Below, one piece after another: positions 25,901 through 64,000 of a stretch of DNA of 64,000 bases. The stretch is from Amycolatopsis camponoti. GTDB lineage: Bacteria; Actinomycetota; Actinomycetes; Mycobacteriales; Pseudonocardiaceae. The first letter of the stretch is position 1; the number at the start of each line of letters is the position of its first letter. Under the pieces are notes generated by a model that made no database searches, was not told the DNA's origin, and saw only the letters and a program-made list of their open reading frames with translations. Where the stretch lies: NCBI RefSeq assembly GCF_902497555.1, contig NZ_CABVGP010000002.1, forward strand, positions 1,686,501 through 1,750,500, in the 5' to 3' direction. A program made the position numbers and the translations under genes.

Positions 25901-27313
25901 CTGGCCGAAGTCCTGGCCGGGGCGGGTGACGAGGACCAGGTCGCCGTCCGCGTGTCCGGGGTCCTCACCCGCCGCCTGGTGCCGGCCCCGCTCGGCGACG
26001 GCGCCCCGGCCCGCGACTGGCGGCCGTCCGGCACCGTGCTGATCACCGGCGGCACGGGCGCGCTCGGCGCCCACGTCGCCCGCTGGCTCGCCGGCCGCGG
26101 CGCGCAGCGCCTGGTACTCACCAGCCGGCGCGGCGAAGCGGCACCCGGCGCGGCCGAACTCCGCGACGAGCTGACCGCGCTCGGCGCCACGACGACGATC
26201 GCCCCCTGCGACGTCGCCGACCGCGCGGCCCTGAAAACGCTGCTCGACGAGCTGGATGAGCCGGTGCGGGCCGTTTTCCACGCGGCCGGAATCGTCCAGG
26301 GCACCGCGCTCGACGACACCGAGCTGGCCGAATTCGCCGAGGTGGTGTCGGCCAAGGTCGCCGGCGCCACCCACCTCGACGAGCTGCTCGGCGACGTCGA
26401 CGCGTTCGTGCTGTTCTCCTCCAACGCCGGCGTCTGGGGCAGCGGCGGGCAGGGCGCGTACGCGGCGGGCAACGCGTTCCTCGACGCGCTCGCGCAGCGC
26501 CGCCGGGACCGCGGGCTCACCGCCACGTCGGTCGCGTGGGGCGCGTGGCAGGGCGCGGGCATGGCGGGCGACAACGACGCCGAGGAGCACCTGCGCCGCC
26601 GGGGTGTGGGCGCGATGCCGCCGGAGCGGGCGCTGCTCGCGCTGGGGCAGGCGATCGACCGCGACGAGACCGTGCTCACGGTCGCCGACGTCGACTGGGA
26701 GCGATTCGTGCAGGGCTTCACCGCCGCGCGGCCCCGTCCACTCCTCGACGACCTCCCGGCCGTTCGCCGGGCCCTCGAAGCCCGGCCGGCCGAAGCCGAG
26801 TCGGCGGACTTCGCGAGCCGGTTGACCGGCCTGCCGCCCGTCGAGCAGGAGCGCGTGGTCCTCGACCACGTCCGCGAGGCCATCGCCCGGGTGCTCGGGC
26901 ACGCGGGTGCCGAGGAGATCGAGGCGAACCGGCCGTTCAAGGAGATCGGCTTCGACTCCCTGACGGCGGTGGAGCTGCGCAACCGCCTGCGCGCGGCGAC
27001 CGGGCTCAAGCTGCCCGCCACGCTCGTCTTCGACCACCCGACCCCGTCCGCGCTGGCCGGGTTCCTGCTCTCGGCGCTGGTCGGCGAGGAAGTTTCGGTC
27101 CTGGGGGAGCTGGACCGGATCGAGGCGCTGGTTTCAGGGGTTTCCCCAGACGATGACACCTTTGGGCAAATCACCAGCCGACTTCAGACCATGCTGAACA
27201 AGCTGGGAGAAGCCCGGGCGTCCGACGGCCGTCCCCGGGCCGCCCAGCAGCTCGAAGGCGCGACGGACGACGAAATTTTCGACTTCATCCACCGGGAGCT
27301 CGGCAGGTCGTGA
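13997..27313 (+). CDS. Type I modular PKS, 3 modules: PKS2
   Basis: A 4438-residue PKS starting at GTG with GGAGG 6 nt upstream. The N-terminal docking helix (residues 1-35, containing [19 protein letters not shown]) is of the [14 protein letters not shown] kind and differs from those of PKS3-5. Approximate domains by residue: module D KS 36-452, AT 550-888, KR 1137-1335, ACP 1398-1478; module E KS 1500-1910, AT 1994-2332, KR 2544-2735, ACP 2802-2880; module F KS 2899-3322, AT 3405-3740, KR 4014-4215, ACP 4282-4358; C-terminal docking 4365-4438 ending [14 protein letters not shown]. There are no DH or ER domains, so all three cycles should leave hydroxyls. Extenders read methylmalonyl, malonyl, methylmalonyl. 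PKS3 follows 40 nt after the stop, consistent with co-transcription. Confidence 0.97.
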   Translation: MALSSDKDKVVEALRASLRDNKRLREQNDRLAAASREPIAVVAMGCRFPGGVNDPEQLWDLLRTGTDAIGSFPADRNWTAAELAGSNTAEGGFLDNAGDFDPGFFGISPREALAMDPQQRLLLEVSWETFERAGLDRKALQASDTGVFIGCSNQAYGSTDFDTLPDEVRGHLLTGSAVSVASGRIAYTFGLEGPTVTVDTACSSSLVALHLAVQALRAGECSMALAGGVTVMATPAVFVEFTSQGGVSASGRCQSFADTADGTGWGEGAGVLLVERLSDARKNGHPVLAVLRGSAVNSDGASNGLTAPNGLSQQRVIRAALANAGLKPSEVDAVEAHGTGTTLGDPIEAQALLATYGRDREHSLRLGSIKSNIGHTQAAAGVAGVMKMVLALRHGELPRTLHVTEPSAQVDWTRGAVELLTEHTAWPETGAPRRAGVSSFGVGGTNAHVVLEAAPASAPEETEVPQGPSAWVLSGRTAGALREQADRLRKHVTEERPADVGLSLATARTAWEHRAAVVGATVEDLVRGLDALADATPSAEVVQGVAAPLGKTAFVFPGQGAQWAGMAVGLLDEPLFAARIAECEAALAPHVDWTLTDVLGDADALARVDVVQPASWAVMVSLAALWQSAGVKPGAVVGHSQGEIAAAVVAGALSLEDGARVVALRSKLIAQQLAGKGGMASVALSVAEITPRLDERISVAVVNGPGSVVLSGEPDALDELIETVVAEGVRARRIPVDYASHSAHVEAIEDALLTALAPITPREAAIPLHSSVLGERIDTRTMDAGYWYRNLRRTVLFDTAVRGLAEAGFTTFVEVSAHPVLAAAIQETLDEPVVVGSLRRGEGGLPRFLTSLAELWTRGTPVDWAGLFPGARRVDLPTYPFQRERYWLTPAEKATGAADDHFWSAVDSGDADGLAASLDVDATALAGVLPGLAHYRRRQHEQSVVDGWRYRIAWQPATPSAAELTGRWLVVAPAGHPAGDLVEGLAAHGAEPVLVTVEPGAPLPELPAEGVTGVLSLLAFAEDGLYATIELVRAVAAPLWLLTRGAVSTGRSDRLTHPAQAQIWGMGRVVGLEHPDRWGGLVDLPETLDDRALGRLARVLADASEDQVAIRASGALVRRLVPAPFGRTAREWRTSGTALITGGTGALGAHVARWLAGAGAEHLVLTSRRGPDADGAAELREELTALGVEVTIAACDVADRDALATLLAGIEPRTVVHAAGVGRSAALADTDRAEVADTLRAKVEGAAHLDALLTGDLDAFVVFSSNAGVWGGGGQAAYAAANAALDALAQHRRDRGLTATSVAWGAWAGAGMTADGSAEQLSRRGIRAMDPALALTALHQALDADETFLAVADMDWARFAPAFTAARPRPLLDELPQVRAALADTPVEADSPLRQRLSGLTEAARAEALLDLVRAETAAVLGYPGPGSIEPGRAFRDLGVDSLIALEVRNRLVAATGLKLPAVVLFDHPDPRRLAALLGHRLLDAGPVAADRPVSRVDTDEPIVIVSMACRLPGDVRTPEDLWDLVSAGAEGLSAFPANRGWDLDGVGGFVHDADEFDAGFFGISPREALAMDPQQRLLLESAWEVFERAGIDPRSLRGSAAGVFVGCGTQGYATGHTEAAEEVEGHLLTGNAGAVVSGRVSYVLGLEGPAVTVDTACSSSLVALHLAAQSVRSGESSMAVAGGVTVMATPGAFQEFAKQGGLAGDGRCKSFADAADGTGWGEGVALVLVERLSDARRLGHPVLAVLRGSAMNQDGASNGLSAPNGPSQQRVIRAALANAGLEPSDVDAVEAHGTGTTLGDPIEAQALLETYGQDRERPLWLGSVKSNVGHTQAASGVVGVLKMVLAMRGGTLPKTLHVDRPSDRVDWTSGEVRLLTEAQEWPAGDRPRRAGVSSFGVSGTNAHVILEEPPVVPAVHSEPSTGVVPWVLSGRTGEAVREAARGLSSVDGDPADIALALAARSAFEYRAVVVGDGRDDLLAGLAATTPGPAEPGKTAFLFSGQGSQRVGMGAELYERFPVFADAFDAVCALVDADLERPLREVVFGDASALDRTGYTQPALFAVEVALFRLLESWGVVPDHVAGHSIGEIAAAHVAGVLSIEDACRLVTARAGLMQALPAGGTMLAVEATEDEVSAVRTDGAGLAAVNGPTAVVVSGEADAVASIERHFAGLGRKVRRLTVSHAFHSALMDPMLAEFARVAGSLSFSAPTIPLVSTVSGRLAGDEILTPDYWVRQVREPVRFADAAVALAGLGVTRGLELGPDGVLSALAGFPAVPLLRKDRDEYRSLLTALADAHTRGHTVDWPSVLHAAHPGRPGGAVTLPTYPFQRTRFWLETRPAPDARFWAAVENGDLEALTAWRERGPAPAGQYEVTWTPVDVGESRLDGRWLAVVPAGSDPHFADDVLEVTSADDRASLAARLRGRDVTGILSTLDVTGQLSLVQALGDAEIDAPLWCVTRAAVAAAEGDVPDPEQAMVWGLGRTVALEHPHRWGGLVDLSADADEETLRAVLDSETGEDQVAIRGSDVLARRLVRRTAPPSVPWQPSGTVLVTGGTGALGRHVARWLAGAGVEGLVLTSRRGPDAPGADDLKTELTALGVRVDVLACDVTDRAALEATLESAGDLTAVVHTAGVLADGVLEALTPERLAEVVDAKAVAARHLHELTTGLEAFVLFSSCAGTFGAAGQGNYAAANAYLDALAEQRRAQGLAATSIAWGPWADGGMATASAAEEHLGRTGLAPLRPDRAVAALRAAVDGGAAAVTVADVDWERFAAALTAHRPSPLIAGLPEVRQLAPATTDRLELSAPDADRQLLKLVREQVALALGHRSADDVAAGRTFKELGFDSLTAVELRNRLDTATGLRLPATLAFDYPTATALAAYLRTELLGEAEAEQTAVVRNADEPIAIVGMSCRFPGGVKNPDELWALLAEGRDAVSEFPADRGWDTDALYDPDPDHAGTTYVREGGFLAGADRFDAEFFGISPREALAMDPQQRLLLEASWEALEQAGVDPLSVRGAPVGVFAGTNGQDYTAALHFGAESVDGYLATGSAGSVLSGRIAYELGLEGPAMTVDTACSSSLVALHLAAQSLRAGECSLALAGGVTIMSTPGLFVEFSRQRGLASDGRCKAFADEADGTGWGEGVGVVLVERLSDARRNGHPVLAIVRGSAVNQDGASNGLTAPNGPSQQRVIRAALANAGLTPSDVDAVEAHGTGTTLGDPIEAQALLATYGRDREEPLWLGSIKSNVGHTQAAAGVAGVIKMVLAMRQGVLPATLHVGEPSRHVDWDSGAVSLLTESRPWPEHEGPRRAGISSFGVSGTNAHIIVEQVPEPPAKSTMDFESAPWVISARSEAALRDQVAALAEVPGSVAEIAWSLVTTRSAFEHRAVILADHRELTATVTGTAGAAGETVFVFPGQGAQWAGMAVELLDEPVFARRIAECAAALAPHVDWSLTEALGDADALARVDVVQPASWAVMVSLAALWRSHGIEPDAVAGHSQGEIAAAVVAGGLSLEDGAKVVALRSKAIAAGLAGQGGMASIALDADRVADLLPEGVAIAAYNSPASTVVCGDPAALDDLIAQCAEKDIRARRIPVDYASHSVYVEGIRDELHAVLAGLSPRTGDVPFYSAVTAEPVDTATLDAGYWYRNLREPVRFLDTTRALIERGHRFFVEVSPHPVLLSAIQETLDDTPGVVVGTLRRGEGGPRRFLTSVAELWTQGHDVDWRTFLPETRTVALPTYPFQHRRFWPTVKPTAAPAGDPVDERFWAAVEREDLASIAGTLAVAPEPLGDVLPALASWRRTRLEKSTVDSWRYRITWKPLAVEAKALTGTWLVVLPEGGDHPWLDAAVRAVGTAVPITVGATDRVALGKRLVDVAPVDGVLSLLALDATAHPVLPRGVANTLLLTQALGDAGITAPLWLATAGAVATGRHDAVTDAAQSQIWGLGRVIGLEHADRWGGLVDLPDTTGDRDRQRLAEVLAGAGDEDQVAVRVSGVLTRRLVPAPLGDGAPARDWRPSGTVLITGGTGALGAHVARWLAGRGAQRLVLTSRRGEAAPGAAELRDELTALGATTTIAPCDVADRAALKTLLDELDEPVRAVFHAAGIVQGTALDDTELAEFAEVVSAKVAGATHLDELLGDVDAFVLFSSNAGVWGSGGQGAYAAGNAFLDALAQRRRDRGLTATSVAWGAWQGAGMAGDNDAEEHLRRRGVGAMPPERALLALGQAIDRDETVLTVADVDWERFVQGFTAARPRPLLDDLPAVRRALEARPAEAESADFASRLTGLPPVEQERVVLDHVREAIARVLGHAGAEEIEANRPFKEIGFDSLTAVELRNRLRAATGLKLPATLVFDHPTPSALAGFLLSALVGEEVSVLGELDRIEALVSGVSPDDDTFGQITSRLQTMLNKLGEARASDGRPRAAQQLEGATDDEIFDFIHRELGRS
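14104..18430 (+). other. PKS module D: KS-AT(mmal)-KR(A-type)-ACP
   Basis: KS Cys codon is at 14600 (DTACSSS). The AT (about 15645-16660) has GHSQG and YASH: methylmalonyl. The KR (about 17405-18000) lacks LDD and has Trp141 ([11 protein letters not shown]) with Gln at 146: A1-type, L-hydroxyl. A dimerisation element (FWSAVD...SVVDGWRY) precedes it. ACP Ser codon is at 18320 in LGVDSL. The KS follows alkene-forming module C. Confidence 0.88.
18493..22640 (+). other. PKS module E: KS-AT(mal)-KR(B-like)-ACP
   Basis: KS Cys codon is at 18968. Its N-terminal part is shorter than in its neighbours: the stretch after GWDLD goes straight to GGFVHD, without the usual YDPDPD segment. The AT (about 19975-20990) has GHSIG and HAFH: malonyl. 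The KR (about 21625-22200) has LAD instead of LDD but keeps the second Asp and has Phe, not Trp, at 141, so B-type is likely. The AT-KR linker is cut short (FWAAVE...AGQYEVTW, no STVDxWRY). ACP Ser codon is at 22523. Confidence 0.87.
22690..27075 (+). other. PKS module F: KS-AT(mmal)-KR(A-type)-ACP
   Basis: KS Cys codon is at 23210; this KS carries the GTNGQDY signature. The AT (about 24210-25215) has GHSQG and YASH: methylmalonyl. The KR (about 26035-26640) has no LDD at the lid position and has [11 protein letters not shown], so A1-type. TIAPCDV replaces the usual [10 protein letters not shown] Ser codon is at 26957 in IGFDSL. Predicted unit: methyl branch with L-hydroxyl. Confidence 0.88.
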
Positions 27314-27343
27314 TGCCCGCGCCGGTGGACCGCACAGGACCAC

Positions 27344-27348
27344 GAGGG
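27344..27348 (+). promoter_or_regulatory. Ribosome-binding site of PKS3
   Basis: GAGGG lies 5 nt before GTG 27354-27356, inside the 40-nt PKS2/PKS3 gap. No other in-frame start fits the docking-domain start. Confidence 0.6.
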
Positions 27349-27353
27349 CGCTG

Positions 27354-51595
<24,242 letters not shown>

Positions 51596-51599
<4 letters not shown>

Positions 51600-54500
51600 C
51601 CTCCGACAACGAGAAGAAGCTGCTCGACTACCTCAAGAAGGTCACCACCGACCTGAGGGCGGCGAACCAGCGGGTGCGCGAGGTCGAGGACCGGGAGGCC
51701 GAGCCGGTCGCGGTGATCGGCCTGGGCTGCCGGTTCCCCGGTGGCGTGCGCACCCCCGAACAGCTGTGGCAGCTGCTGGCCGCGGGCGGTGATGGCATGT
51801 CCGGCTTCCCGACCGATCGCGGCTGGCCCGCGGCGCTGTACTCCGGCGACGCCGGGCAGGCGGGCACCAGCTACGTCCGCGAGGGCGGGTTCGTCTACGA
51901 CGCGGCGGAGTTCGACCCCGGCTTCTTCGGGATGAGCCCCCGCGAGGCGCTGGCCACCGACCCGCAGCAGCGGCTGCTGCTCGAAACGGCGTGGGAGACC
52001 ATCGAACGCGCCGGGATCGACCCGCTGTCGTTGCGCGGCACGAAAGCGGGTGTCTTCGTCGGCGGCACGTCGACCGGCTACGGCTCCGGCCTGACCGCGC
52101 TGCCCGACGGCGTCGAAGGGCACCTGCTCACCGGCAACTCGACCGCGGTGATCTCCGGCCGGGTCGCCTACCAGCTCGGGCTCAAGGGCCCGGCCGTCAC
52201 GGTGGACACCGCGTGCTCGTCGTCGCTGGTCGCGCTGCACTGGGCCGTCCAGGCGCTGCGGCGCGGCGAGTGCTCGCTCGCGCTCGTCGGCGGCGTGACC
52301 GTCATGTCGACGCCCGGCATGTTCCTCGAGTTCAGCCGCCAGCGCGGGCTCGCGCCCGACGGGCGGTGCAAGCCCTTCGCGGCCGCGGCCGACGGCACCG
52401 GCTGGTCCGAAGGCGTCGGGCTCGTCCTGGTCGAGAAGCTGTCCGACGCTCTGGCCAACGGGCATCCGGTGCTGGCCGTGGTCCGCGGCTCGGCGGTCAA
52501 CTCCGACGGCGCGTCCAACGGCCTCACCGCCCCCAACGGCCCGGCGCAGCAGCAGGCCATCCGGGCCGCGCTGGCGAGCGCGGGGCTCGAACCGTCCGAA
52601 GTGGACGCCGTCGAGGCGCACGGCACGGGCACCACCCTCGGCGACCCGATCGAGGCGCACGCGCTGCTGGCGACCTACGGCCAGGACCGCGACCGGCCGC
52701 TCCGGCTGGGCTCGGTGAAGTCGAACATCGGCCACACCCAGGCCGCCGCGGGCGTGGCCGGGGTGATCAAGGTGGTCCTCGCCATGCGGCACGAGCTGCT
52801 GCCACGCACGGTGCACGTCGACTCGCCGTCGCCCCACATCGACTGGGCGGCCGGTGCCGTCGAACTGCTCACCGAAAACGTCGCGTGGCCGGCCGGGGAA
52901 ACCCCGCGCCGCGCCGGGGTCTCGTCGTTCGGGATCAGCGGGACCAACGCGCACGTGATCCTGGAGAGCTACGACCAGGTGACCGAACCGGCGGCCACGA
53001 CCGGCGGACTGGTCCCGCTCGCGCTGTCGGCGCGGTCCCGCGAGGCCTTGCTGGAGCAGGCTGCCCGGCTGCGTGACCACCTGGCGGCGGGCCTGCCGCT
53101 CGCCGACACCGCGTGGTCGCTGGCCACCGGGCGGTCGGCGTTCGAACACCGGGCGGTCGTGCTGGCCGCCGACGCCGAGGCGGCGGCGACGGCCTTGGAC
53201 GCGCTGGCCGCGGACGTGCCCGCCGCGTCCCTTGTGGACGGCGTGGCGGGCAAGCCCGGCAAGCTCGCGTTCCTGTTCTCCGGCCAGGGATCCCAGCGGA
53301 TCGGCATGGGGGCCGGGCTGCGCCGCGAGTTTCCCGTGTTCGCGTCGGCGTTCGACGTGGTGTGCGCGGAGTTCGACTTTCCCCTGGCCGAAGCGATCTC
53401 AGGCGAGTCCCTGGACGACACCGGCTACACGCAGCCCGCGCTGTTCGCCGTCGAGGTGGCGTTGTTCCGGCTGCTGGAGTCCTGGGGCGTGCGGCCGGAC
53501 TTCCTGGCCGGGCACTCCATCGGCGAGCTGGCCGCGGCGCACGTCGCCGGGATCCTCTCGCTGGCTGATGCCTGCAAGCTGGTCGCCGCGCGCGCCCGGC
53601 TGATGCAAGCTCTCCCGGCCGGTGGGGCGATGGTCGCCGTGCAGGCGACCGAAGCCGAGGTCGCCCCGCTGCTGGGCGAGCGGGTGAACCTGGCCGCGGT
53701 CAACGCGCCCGGCGCCGTCGTGCTGTCCGGCGATGAGGACGCGGTGCTCGCGGCCGCGGCCGAACTGGCTGCCCGCGGGCGCAAGACCAAGCGGCTCGCC
53801 GTGTCGCACGCCTTCCACTCGGTGCTGATGGACCCGATGCTGGCCGAGTTCCGCCAGGTGGTGTCCGGGTTGACGTTCTCGGCGCCGAAGATCCCGATCG
53901 TCACCGGCGACGCAGCCGACCTGACCGACCCGGAGTACTGGGTGCGGCACGTGCGCGAGCCGGTCCGGTTCGCCGACCGCATGGCGGCCCTGGAAGCCCG
54001 GGGTGCCGCGCGGTTCGTCGAGGTCGGCCCGGACGGGACCCTCGCCGGGATGTCGGGCGTGCCGGTCGTGGCGACGCTGCGCTCCGGGCGCGATGAGCGG
54101 GAGTCGGTCCTGGCCGCGCTGGCCGAGCTGTACGTGCGGGGCGGAACGCCCGCCTGGACCGCGTTGCTCGACGGCGCCCGCCGCGTCGACCTGCCGACGT
54201 ACGCCTTCCAGCGCGAGCGGTTCTGGCTCACCTCGCCGGAGTCCGCCGAGGTCGTGGACACCGGCGCGGAGCAGTTCTGGTCGGCGGTCGAGCGCGAAGA
54301 CCTCGCCGCCTTGACCAGTGCGCTCGACGTGCCTTCGGAGACACCGCTGAGTGACGTCGTCCCCGCGCTGGCCGCCTGGCGTCGCCGTCACCACGAAGAG
54401 TCCACAGTAGACGGCTGGCGCTACCGGATCGGCTGGCGGCCGGTCACCGGGACGAGCGCGACCCGATTGTCCGGCCGCTGGCTCGTGGTGGGCGAAGGTG

Positions 54501-57500
54501 CCGACGATGTGGTCGAGGGTTTGCGCGACAAGGGTGCGGACGTGCTGCAAGTCCCGTCCGTCGCCGCGCTGCCGGACGACGAGCCCGCCGGAATCCTTTC
54601 GCTGCTGCTGCCCGTGAACGCGACCCTGGAACTGGTGCAAGCCCTCGGCGCGCTCGGCTGGTCCGCGCCGCTGTGGTGCGCGACCCGCGGCGCGGTCTCC
54701 ACCGGCCGATCCGACCCCCTCGAACACCCCGAACAGGCGCAGGTGTGGGGCCTCGGCCGATCCGCCGCGGTCGAACACCCCCGCCGCTGGGGCGGCCTGA
54801 TCGACCTGCCGGAACAGCTCGACGAACGCGGCGTCGACCGGCTGTGCGGAGTGCTCGCCGACGGTGCCGAGGACGAGGTCGCCATCCGGCCGTCCGGGGT
54901 CTTCGCCCGGCGGCTCGTGCGGGCGCCGCTGGCCGCCGATTGTCCTCCGTGGACGGTCACGGGGACGGTGCTGATCACCGGCGGCACCGGCGCGCTCGGC
55001 GGCCACCTCGCGCGCTGGGCGGTCGAGCGTGGCGCGTCACGCGTCGTGCTGGCCGGCCGTCGCGGCCCGGCGGCGGCCGAACCGGCCATGCCCGAGGTCA
55101 CGGTCGTGGCCTGCGACTGCACCGACCGGGACGCGGTCACCGCACTCGTGGACTCCCTGCCGGACCTGACCGCCGTGGTCCACGCGGCGGGCGTGCTCGA
55201 CGACGGCGTGCTCGACGGGCTCACCCCCGAAAAACTCGACCGCGTGCTGCGCGCCAAGGCGACCTCCGCCCGGGTGCTGCACGAGGCCACCGCGGAGCGG
55301 GACCTTTCGGCGTTCGTGCTGTTCTCGTCGCTGGCCGGCACCGTCGGCTCGGCCGGGCAGGGCAACTACGCCGCCGCCAACGCCTACCTCGACGCGCTCG
55401 CCGCGTACCGCCGGGCCCGCGGGCTTCCGGCGACCTCGCTGGCCTGGGGCCCGTGGGCCGACGCCGGAATGGCCGCGGACGAAGGGGTCCGCGACCGGCT
55501 GCGGCGCGGCGGTCTCACGCCCCTGAACCCCGAACTCGCTCTGTCCGCATTGGACCGTGCACTGGGCGCCGGCGACGTCGCGGTCGCGCTCGCCGACGTC
55601 GCCTGGCCGGTCTACGGTCCCGCGCTCACCGCCGTGCGGGCGAGCCGGCTGCTGACCGAGCTTCCCGAGGCGGCCGGTGCTCCGGTGGCAGAGCTGTCCG
55701 ATGTGGACATGCTGACGCTGGTGCGGCGCCAGGTCGCCGCGGTGCTCGGCTACACCGAGGAGGTCGCCGCGGACAAGTCGTTCAAGGATCTCGGGTTCGA
55801 CTCGCTGACCGCCGTCGAACTCCGCAACCGGCTCGGCGCGGCCACCGGCGCGGACCTGCCCGCCACGCTGATCTACGACTACCCGACGGCCGCCGACCTG
55901 GCCGCGCACCTCGCGGGTACGACGGACGAAGCGCCGGTCGTCGAGCGCGCGGCGGCGTCCACCGAGGACCCGATCGTCGTGGTGGCGATGGGCTGCCGGT
56001 TCCCCGGCGGCGTGCGGTCCCCGGAGGACCTGTGGGAGCTGCTGGTCTCCGGCGGTGACGCCGTTTCGGGCTTCCCCGCCGACCGGCACTGGGACGTCGC
56101 GGGTCTCGCGGCGGCCGGGGTCGTCACGGGCGCGGGTGCGTTCGTCGACGGCGTCACGGAGTTCGACCCGGCCTTCTTCGGCATCTCGCCGCGGGAGGCA
56201 CTGGCGATGGACCCGCAGCAGCGGCTCGTCCTGGAAACCGCCTGGGAGACCCTGGAACGCGCGGGCGTCGACCCGGCCGGCGGCCCGGACGTCGGTGTGT
56301 TCCTCGGCACCAACGGGCAGGACTACCCGGCCGTGCTCGCGGGTTCCGGCGAGGACTTCGGCGGGTTCGTCGGCACCGGGAACGCGGCTTCGGTCGTCTC
56401 GGGCCGGGTGTCGTACGTGCTGGGTCTCGGCGGCCCGGCGGTCACCGTGGACACGGCGTGCTCGGCTTCGCTGGTCGCGCTGCACCTGGCCGCGCAGTCG
56501 GTGCGCTCGGGCGAGTGCGCGATGGCGCTGGCCGGCGGCGTGACGGTGATGGCGACGCCCGGCGCGTTCGTCGAGTTCTCGCGGCAAGGCGGGCTCGCGG
56601 CGGACGGCCGGTGCAAGGCCTTCGCCGACGAGGCCGACGGCACGGGCTGGGGCGAAGGCGCCGGCGTCGTGCTGGTCGAACGGCTGTCGGACGCGCGGCG
56701 GCTCGGGCACCCGGTGCTCGCCGTGCTGCGCGGTTCGGCGATGAACCAGGACGGCGCGTCCAACGGCCTCACCGCCCCGAACGGGCCCTCGCAGCAGCGG
56801 GTGATCCGGGCGGCGCTGGCGAACGCGGGCCTGGCACCGTCCGATGTGGACGCCGTCGAGGCGCACGGGACCGGTACCGCGCTGGGTGACCCGATCGAGG
56901 CGCAGGCGCTGCTGGCGACCTACGGCCGGGACCGCGAGCAGCCGTTGTGGCTGGGTTCGCTGAAGTCCAACATCGGGCACACGCAGGCCGCGGCCGGGAT
57001 CGCCGGCGTCATCAAGATGGTCCTCGCGCTGGCGCACGGCGTGCTGCCGAAGACGCTGCACGCGGACCGGCCGTCGCGGCACGTCGACTGGGACAGCGGC
57101 GCGGTGGCGCTGCTGACCTCGGCCACTCCTTGGCCGCGTTCGGATCGGCCGCGCCGGGCGGGGGTGTCGTCGTTCGGGTTCAGCGGGACGAACGCGCACG
57201 TCATCGTCGAGGAGCCGCCCGCCCGCGAAGCGGCGGACGCTCCGGGGCCGGATGTCGTCTGGCCGCTTTCGGGCCGGTCGGCGGCGGTGCTGCGCGCGCA
57301 GGCCGCGCGTCTCCTGGAGTTCGTCTCCGCATCGGAGGTCGACCTGGCCGACGTCGGCCGGTCGCTGGCGGCCCGGGCGGTGTTCGACCACCGGGCGGTC
57401 GTGACGGGCGACCTGCTCGCCGGGCTGGCCGCGGTCGCCTCGGGCACGAAGCACCCCGGCGTCGTCACCGGGCAGGCCGGCGACGGGGCGACCGGCCTGC

Positions 57501-60424
57501 TGTTCGCCGGTCAGGGGTCGCAGCGCGCCGGGATGGGGGCCGAGCTGTACGCGCGGTTCCCGGTCTTCGCGGACGCGTTCGACGCGGTGTGCGCGGTGGT
57601 GGACTTCGCGCTGGACCGGCCGCTGCGGGACGTCGTGTTCGGTGACGCCGCGCCGCTGGACGAGACCGGCTACACGCAGCCGGCGCTGTTCGCCCTCGAG
57701 GTCGCGCTGTTCCGCTTGCTCGAGTCGTGGGGCGTGCGTCCGGAGTACCTGGCCGGGCACTCGATCGGCGAGCTGGCGGCGGCGCACGTCGCCGCGGTGT
57801 TCTCCCTGGAGGACGCGGGCAAGCTGGTCGCGGCGCGGGCGAGCCTCATGCAGGCCCTGCCCGGTGGCGGCGCGATGCTCGCCGTGCAGGCCGCCGAACA
57901 GGACGTTCTCGAGGTCGCGGCGGGGCGGGCGGACCTGGCGGCGGTGAACGGGCCGCTGGCCACGGTGCTGTCCGGGGACGCGGACGTGGTGGCCGAGATC
58001 GCCGCCGAGCTGACCGCGCGCGGCGTGAAGTCTAGGGTTTTGCGGGTCTCGCATGCGTTTCACTCGGCTCATATGGACGCGATGCTGGAGGAGTTCGCCG
58101 AGGTGGCGCGGGGGATCGGGTACGCCGAGCCGCGCATCCCCGTCGTGTCCACGGTGACTCCCGACGCCGACTTCACGGATCCGGAGTACTGGGTCCGGCA
58201 GGTGCGCGAGCCGGTGCGGTTCGCCGACGCCGTGTCGAGGCTGCGGGAGGCCGGGGTGACGCGGCTGGTCGAGCTGGGCCCGGACGGGACGCTTTCGGCA
58301 CTGGCCGAGGGCTCGGTGCCGACGCTGCGCAGGGACCGCCCGGAGGTTTCGACGGCGCTGTCGGCGCTGGCTTCGCTGCACGTCAGCGGCCAGACCGTGG
58401 ACTGGACGCCGTTTTCCCCGGGTGCGCGGCACATCGCGCTGCCGACGTACCCGTTCGAGCGTCAGGTGTTCTGGCCGGAGCCGCTGGTGCCGGTGGCGTC
58501 GCCGGTCGACAGCAAGCAGTACCGAGTGTCGTGGCGCCCGATCCCGGACCGGCGGGCGGGGTTGTCCGGCCGCTGGCTCGTGGTGCTGCCGGCGGGGTAC
58601 GAGAACGAGCCGCTGGTCAAGGCGGTGCTCCCGGCGTTGGTGGAGGCCGGGGCCGAGCCGGTGCCGGTGACGCTGGGCGACCCGGATCTCGACCGCGACT
58701 CGCTGGCGGGGCGGTTGCTCGGCCTCGCCGCCGCGGGGGCCGAGCCCGGCGAGGTCACCGGTGTCCTCTCGCTGCTCGGCCTGGCCGTCCAGGCCACCCC
58801 GGGCCGGCCGTCCGTCCCCCTCGGCCTCGCGCTGAGCACCACCCTCCTGCAAGCCCTCGGCGACGCGGGCCTCGACGCGCCGCTCTGGTCGGTCACCACC
58901 GGAGCCGTCGCCGTCGGGACCGAAACCCTCGCGCAGCCGCTGGCCGCCGGGGTCTGGGGGCTCGGGCGGACCGCCGCGCTGGAACACCCCGACCGCTGGG
59001 GTGGCCTGGCCGATCTGCCCGCCGAACCCGGCGAACCCGAGCTGACCCGGCTCGTCGCCGCCCTCGCCGGCACCGACGGTGAAGACCAGCTCGCCATACG
59101 CCCCTCCGGCACCTTCGCGCGGCGGCTCGTGCGCGCCCCGGTCGAGGCGCCCGCCGAACCCTGGGCCCCGACCGGCCCGGTTCTCGTCACCGGCGGCACC
59201 GGTGCGCTGGGCGCCGAGGTCGCCCGGTGGCTGGCGCGCACCGGTGCGCCGCACGTCGTGCTCGCCGGACGGCGTGGTCCCGCCGCGCCCGGGGCCGCCG
59301 AGCTGGAAGCCGAACTCAGCGCCCTCGGTACCAAGGTGACCATCGCCGCGTGCGACTTCGCCGATCGCGATGCCGCCGCCGCACTCCTCGACTCGCTGCC
59401 CGGCCTCGACGCCGTCGTGCACGCCGCCGGTGTCCTCGACGACGGTGTCCTGGGCTCCCTGACGCCGCACCGGCTCGCGACCGTCCTCCAGGCCAAAGTG
59501 GACTCCGCGCTCAACCTCCACGAGCTGACGCGCACCCGCGACCTCTCGGCGTTCGTGTTGTTCTCTTCCCTCGCCGCCACCCTCGGTGCGGCCGGGCAGG
59601 GCAGCTACGTCGCGGCCAACGCCGTCCTGGACGCGCTCGCCGAGCACCGGGCCGGTCTCGGCCTGCCCGCCACCTCGATCGCCTGGGGCCCCTGGGCCGG
59701 CTCGGGCATGGCCGACGGCCACAGTGCCCGCGCCGAACGCGGCGGGATCCGTCCGCTGGCCGCGGACCTGGCCACCGCGGCCCTGCACCGGGCGATCGGC
59801 GGCGCGCCCGCCATCGCCGTGGCGGACGTCGACTGGGCGGTGTTCGCCACAAGCGTCCGCGGCGGCCGGCTCCTCGACGACCTGCCCGAGGCGCGGCGGG
59901 CGCTCACCACGGTGGAGACGCCGGACATCCGCGCGAAGCTGGACGCGCTGACCGGGCCCGAGCGGGAGCGTGCGCTGCTCGACCTGGTGCGCGCCGAGGT
60001 CGCCGCCGTGCTCGGCTACGCCGGCCCGTCCACAGTGGATCCCGGCCTCGCGTTCAAGGAGCTCGGCCTCGACTCGCTCACCGCGGTCGAGCTGCGCAAC
60101 GGGCTCGCCGCCGTGACGGGGCTGCCCCTGCCCGCGACGCTCGGGTTCGACTACGCGAACCCGGCGGCGCTGGCGCGGTACCTCGGCCGCGAACTCGGTC
60201 CGGCCGACCCGGCCGCGGCGGCCGAGGCCGAGCTGGACCGGATCGAAGCGGCCTTCGCCGGGCTGACCGCCGAGCAGCTCGCCGGCACCCGGATCAGCAC
60301 CCGGCTGCAGGCGCTGCTGAGCCGGCTGGGCACGGGCCCGGCGGACAACGCGCGGCAGAAGCTCGAGACGGCCAGCGAAACCGAGATCTTCGACTTCATC
60401 GACAACGAGCTGGGACTCGCGTGA
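51596..60424 (+). CDS. Type I modular PKS, 2 modules: PKS4
   Basis: A 2942-residue, two-module PKS. The start is the GTG overlapping the PKS3 stop: AAGGAG precedes it and the docking helix ([17 protein letters not shown]) begins at once. An ATG- or GTG-start further upstream in this frame would only add Arg-rich out-of-frame translation of PKS3. Approximate domains by residue: module L KS 35-457, AT 556-878, KR 1124-1305, ACP 1366-1435; module M KS 1457-1873, AT 1966-2295, KR 2527-2732, ACP 2782-2862; C-terminal docking 2872-2942 with [10 protein letters not shown] and the terminal [12 protein letters not shown]. Both ATs read malonyl and both KRs are B-type, so two plain acetate units with D-hydroxyls are expected. 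PKS5 starts 31 nt after the stop. Confidence 0.96.
51698..55915 (+). other. PKS module L: KS-AT(mal)-KR(B-type)-ACP
   Basis: KS Cys codon is at 52214. The AT (about 53260-54230) has GHSIG and HAFH: malonyl. The KR (about 54965-55510) has LDD, Ser136 and [10 protein letters not shown]1-type. It is shortened between the second strand and third helix: [20 protein letters not shown] lacks the usual AELxxELxxLG helix. ACP Ser codon is at 55802. Predicted unit: CH2 with D-hydroxyl. Confidence 0.88.
55965..60190 (+). other. PKS module M: KS-AT(mal)-KR(B-type)-ACP
   Basis: KS Cys codon is at 56459 in DTACSAS; the KS has GTNGQDY. The AT (about 57490-58480) has GHSIG and HAFH: malonyl. It contains a strikingly AT-rich patch at 58030-58075 (codons TCT, AGG, GTT, TTG, CAT, TTT, ATG). 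The KR (about 59175-59790) has LDD and YVAAN: B-type. The dimerisation element between AT and KR is absent: WPEPLV leads straight to [12 protein letters not shown] Ser codon is at 60074, in LGLDSL rather than LGFDSL. Confidence 0.88.
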
Positions 60425-60455
60425 CGCGCGGGTTCGCCGGCGGGCGGGGTGCGAC

Positions 60456-64000
<3,545 letters not shown>

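Overview
The window is a solid block of modular type I polyketide synthase (PKS) genes. All are on the + strand, very GC-rich, and tightly packed. GC content, GTG starts and actinomycete-type docking domains point to an actinomycete, and the style suggests Pseudonocardiales such as Amycolatopsis (inference only; no taxonomic marker gene is present). No tailoring, regulatory, transport, RNA or phage gene lies inside the window, so it is the interior of a larger biosynthetic cluster running off both ends.

Layout: five PKS genes hold 14 extension modules, labelled A-N here. PKS1 (1-13848, 5' end outside) has modules A, B, C. PKS2 (13997-27313) has D, E, F. PKS3 (27354-51599, 8081 aa) has G, H, I, J, K. 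PKS4 (51596-60424) has L, M. PKS5 (60456-64000, 3' end outside) has N. Junctions PKS2/3, 3/4 and 4/5 are +40, -4 and +31 nt, as in one transcript. Only the PKS1/2 junction (148 nt) has room for a control element, and it carries a strong perfect hairpin.

Predicted chemistry from AT motifs (GHSQG/YASH = methylmalonyl; GHSIG/HAFH = malonyl), KR fingerprints and reductive domains: A Me/OH (A-type KR), B Me/OH (B), C H/alkene, D Me/OH (A), E H/OH (B), F Me/OH (A), G H/OH (B), H H/OH (A), I H/ketone (KR degenerate, DH stranded), J Me/OH (B2-like), K H/methylene (DH-ER-KR, but KR Ser136 is Gly), L H/OH (B), M H/OH (B), N H/OH (B, incomplete). If the proteins act in gene order, the product is a long 1,3-polyol chain with five methyl branches, one alkene, one ketone and one saturated step. 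I cannot name the compound.

Most unusual features: (1) a 48-bp near-perfect palindrome occurs twice, identically, once between PKS1 and PKS2 and once in frame inside PKS3 at the head of the broken KR of module I; (2) the PKS1/2 spacer also carries a 41-nt stretch about 85% identical to an AT-coding segment of module M, a possible relic; (3) KS domains carrying an NGQDY signature follow B-type KR modules in this assembly line; (4) several KR and linker irregularities occur in modules I, K, M and N.
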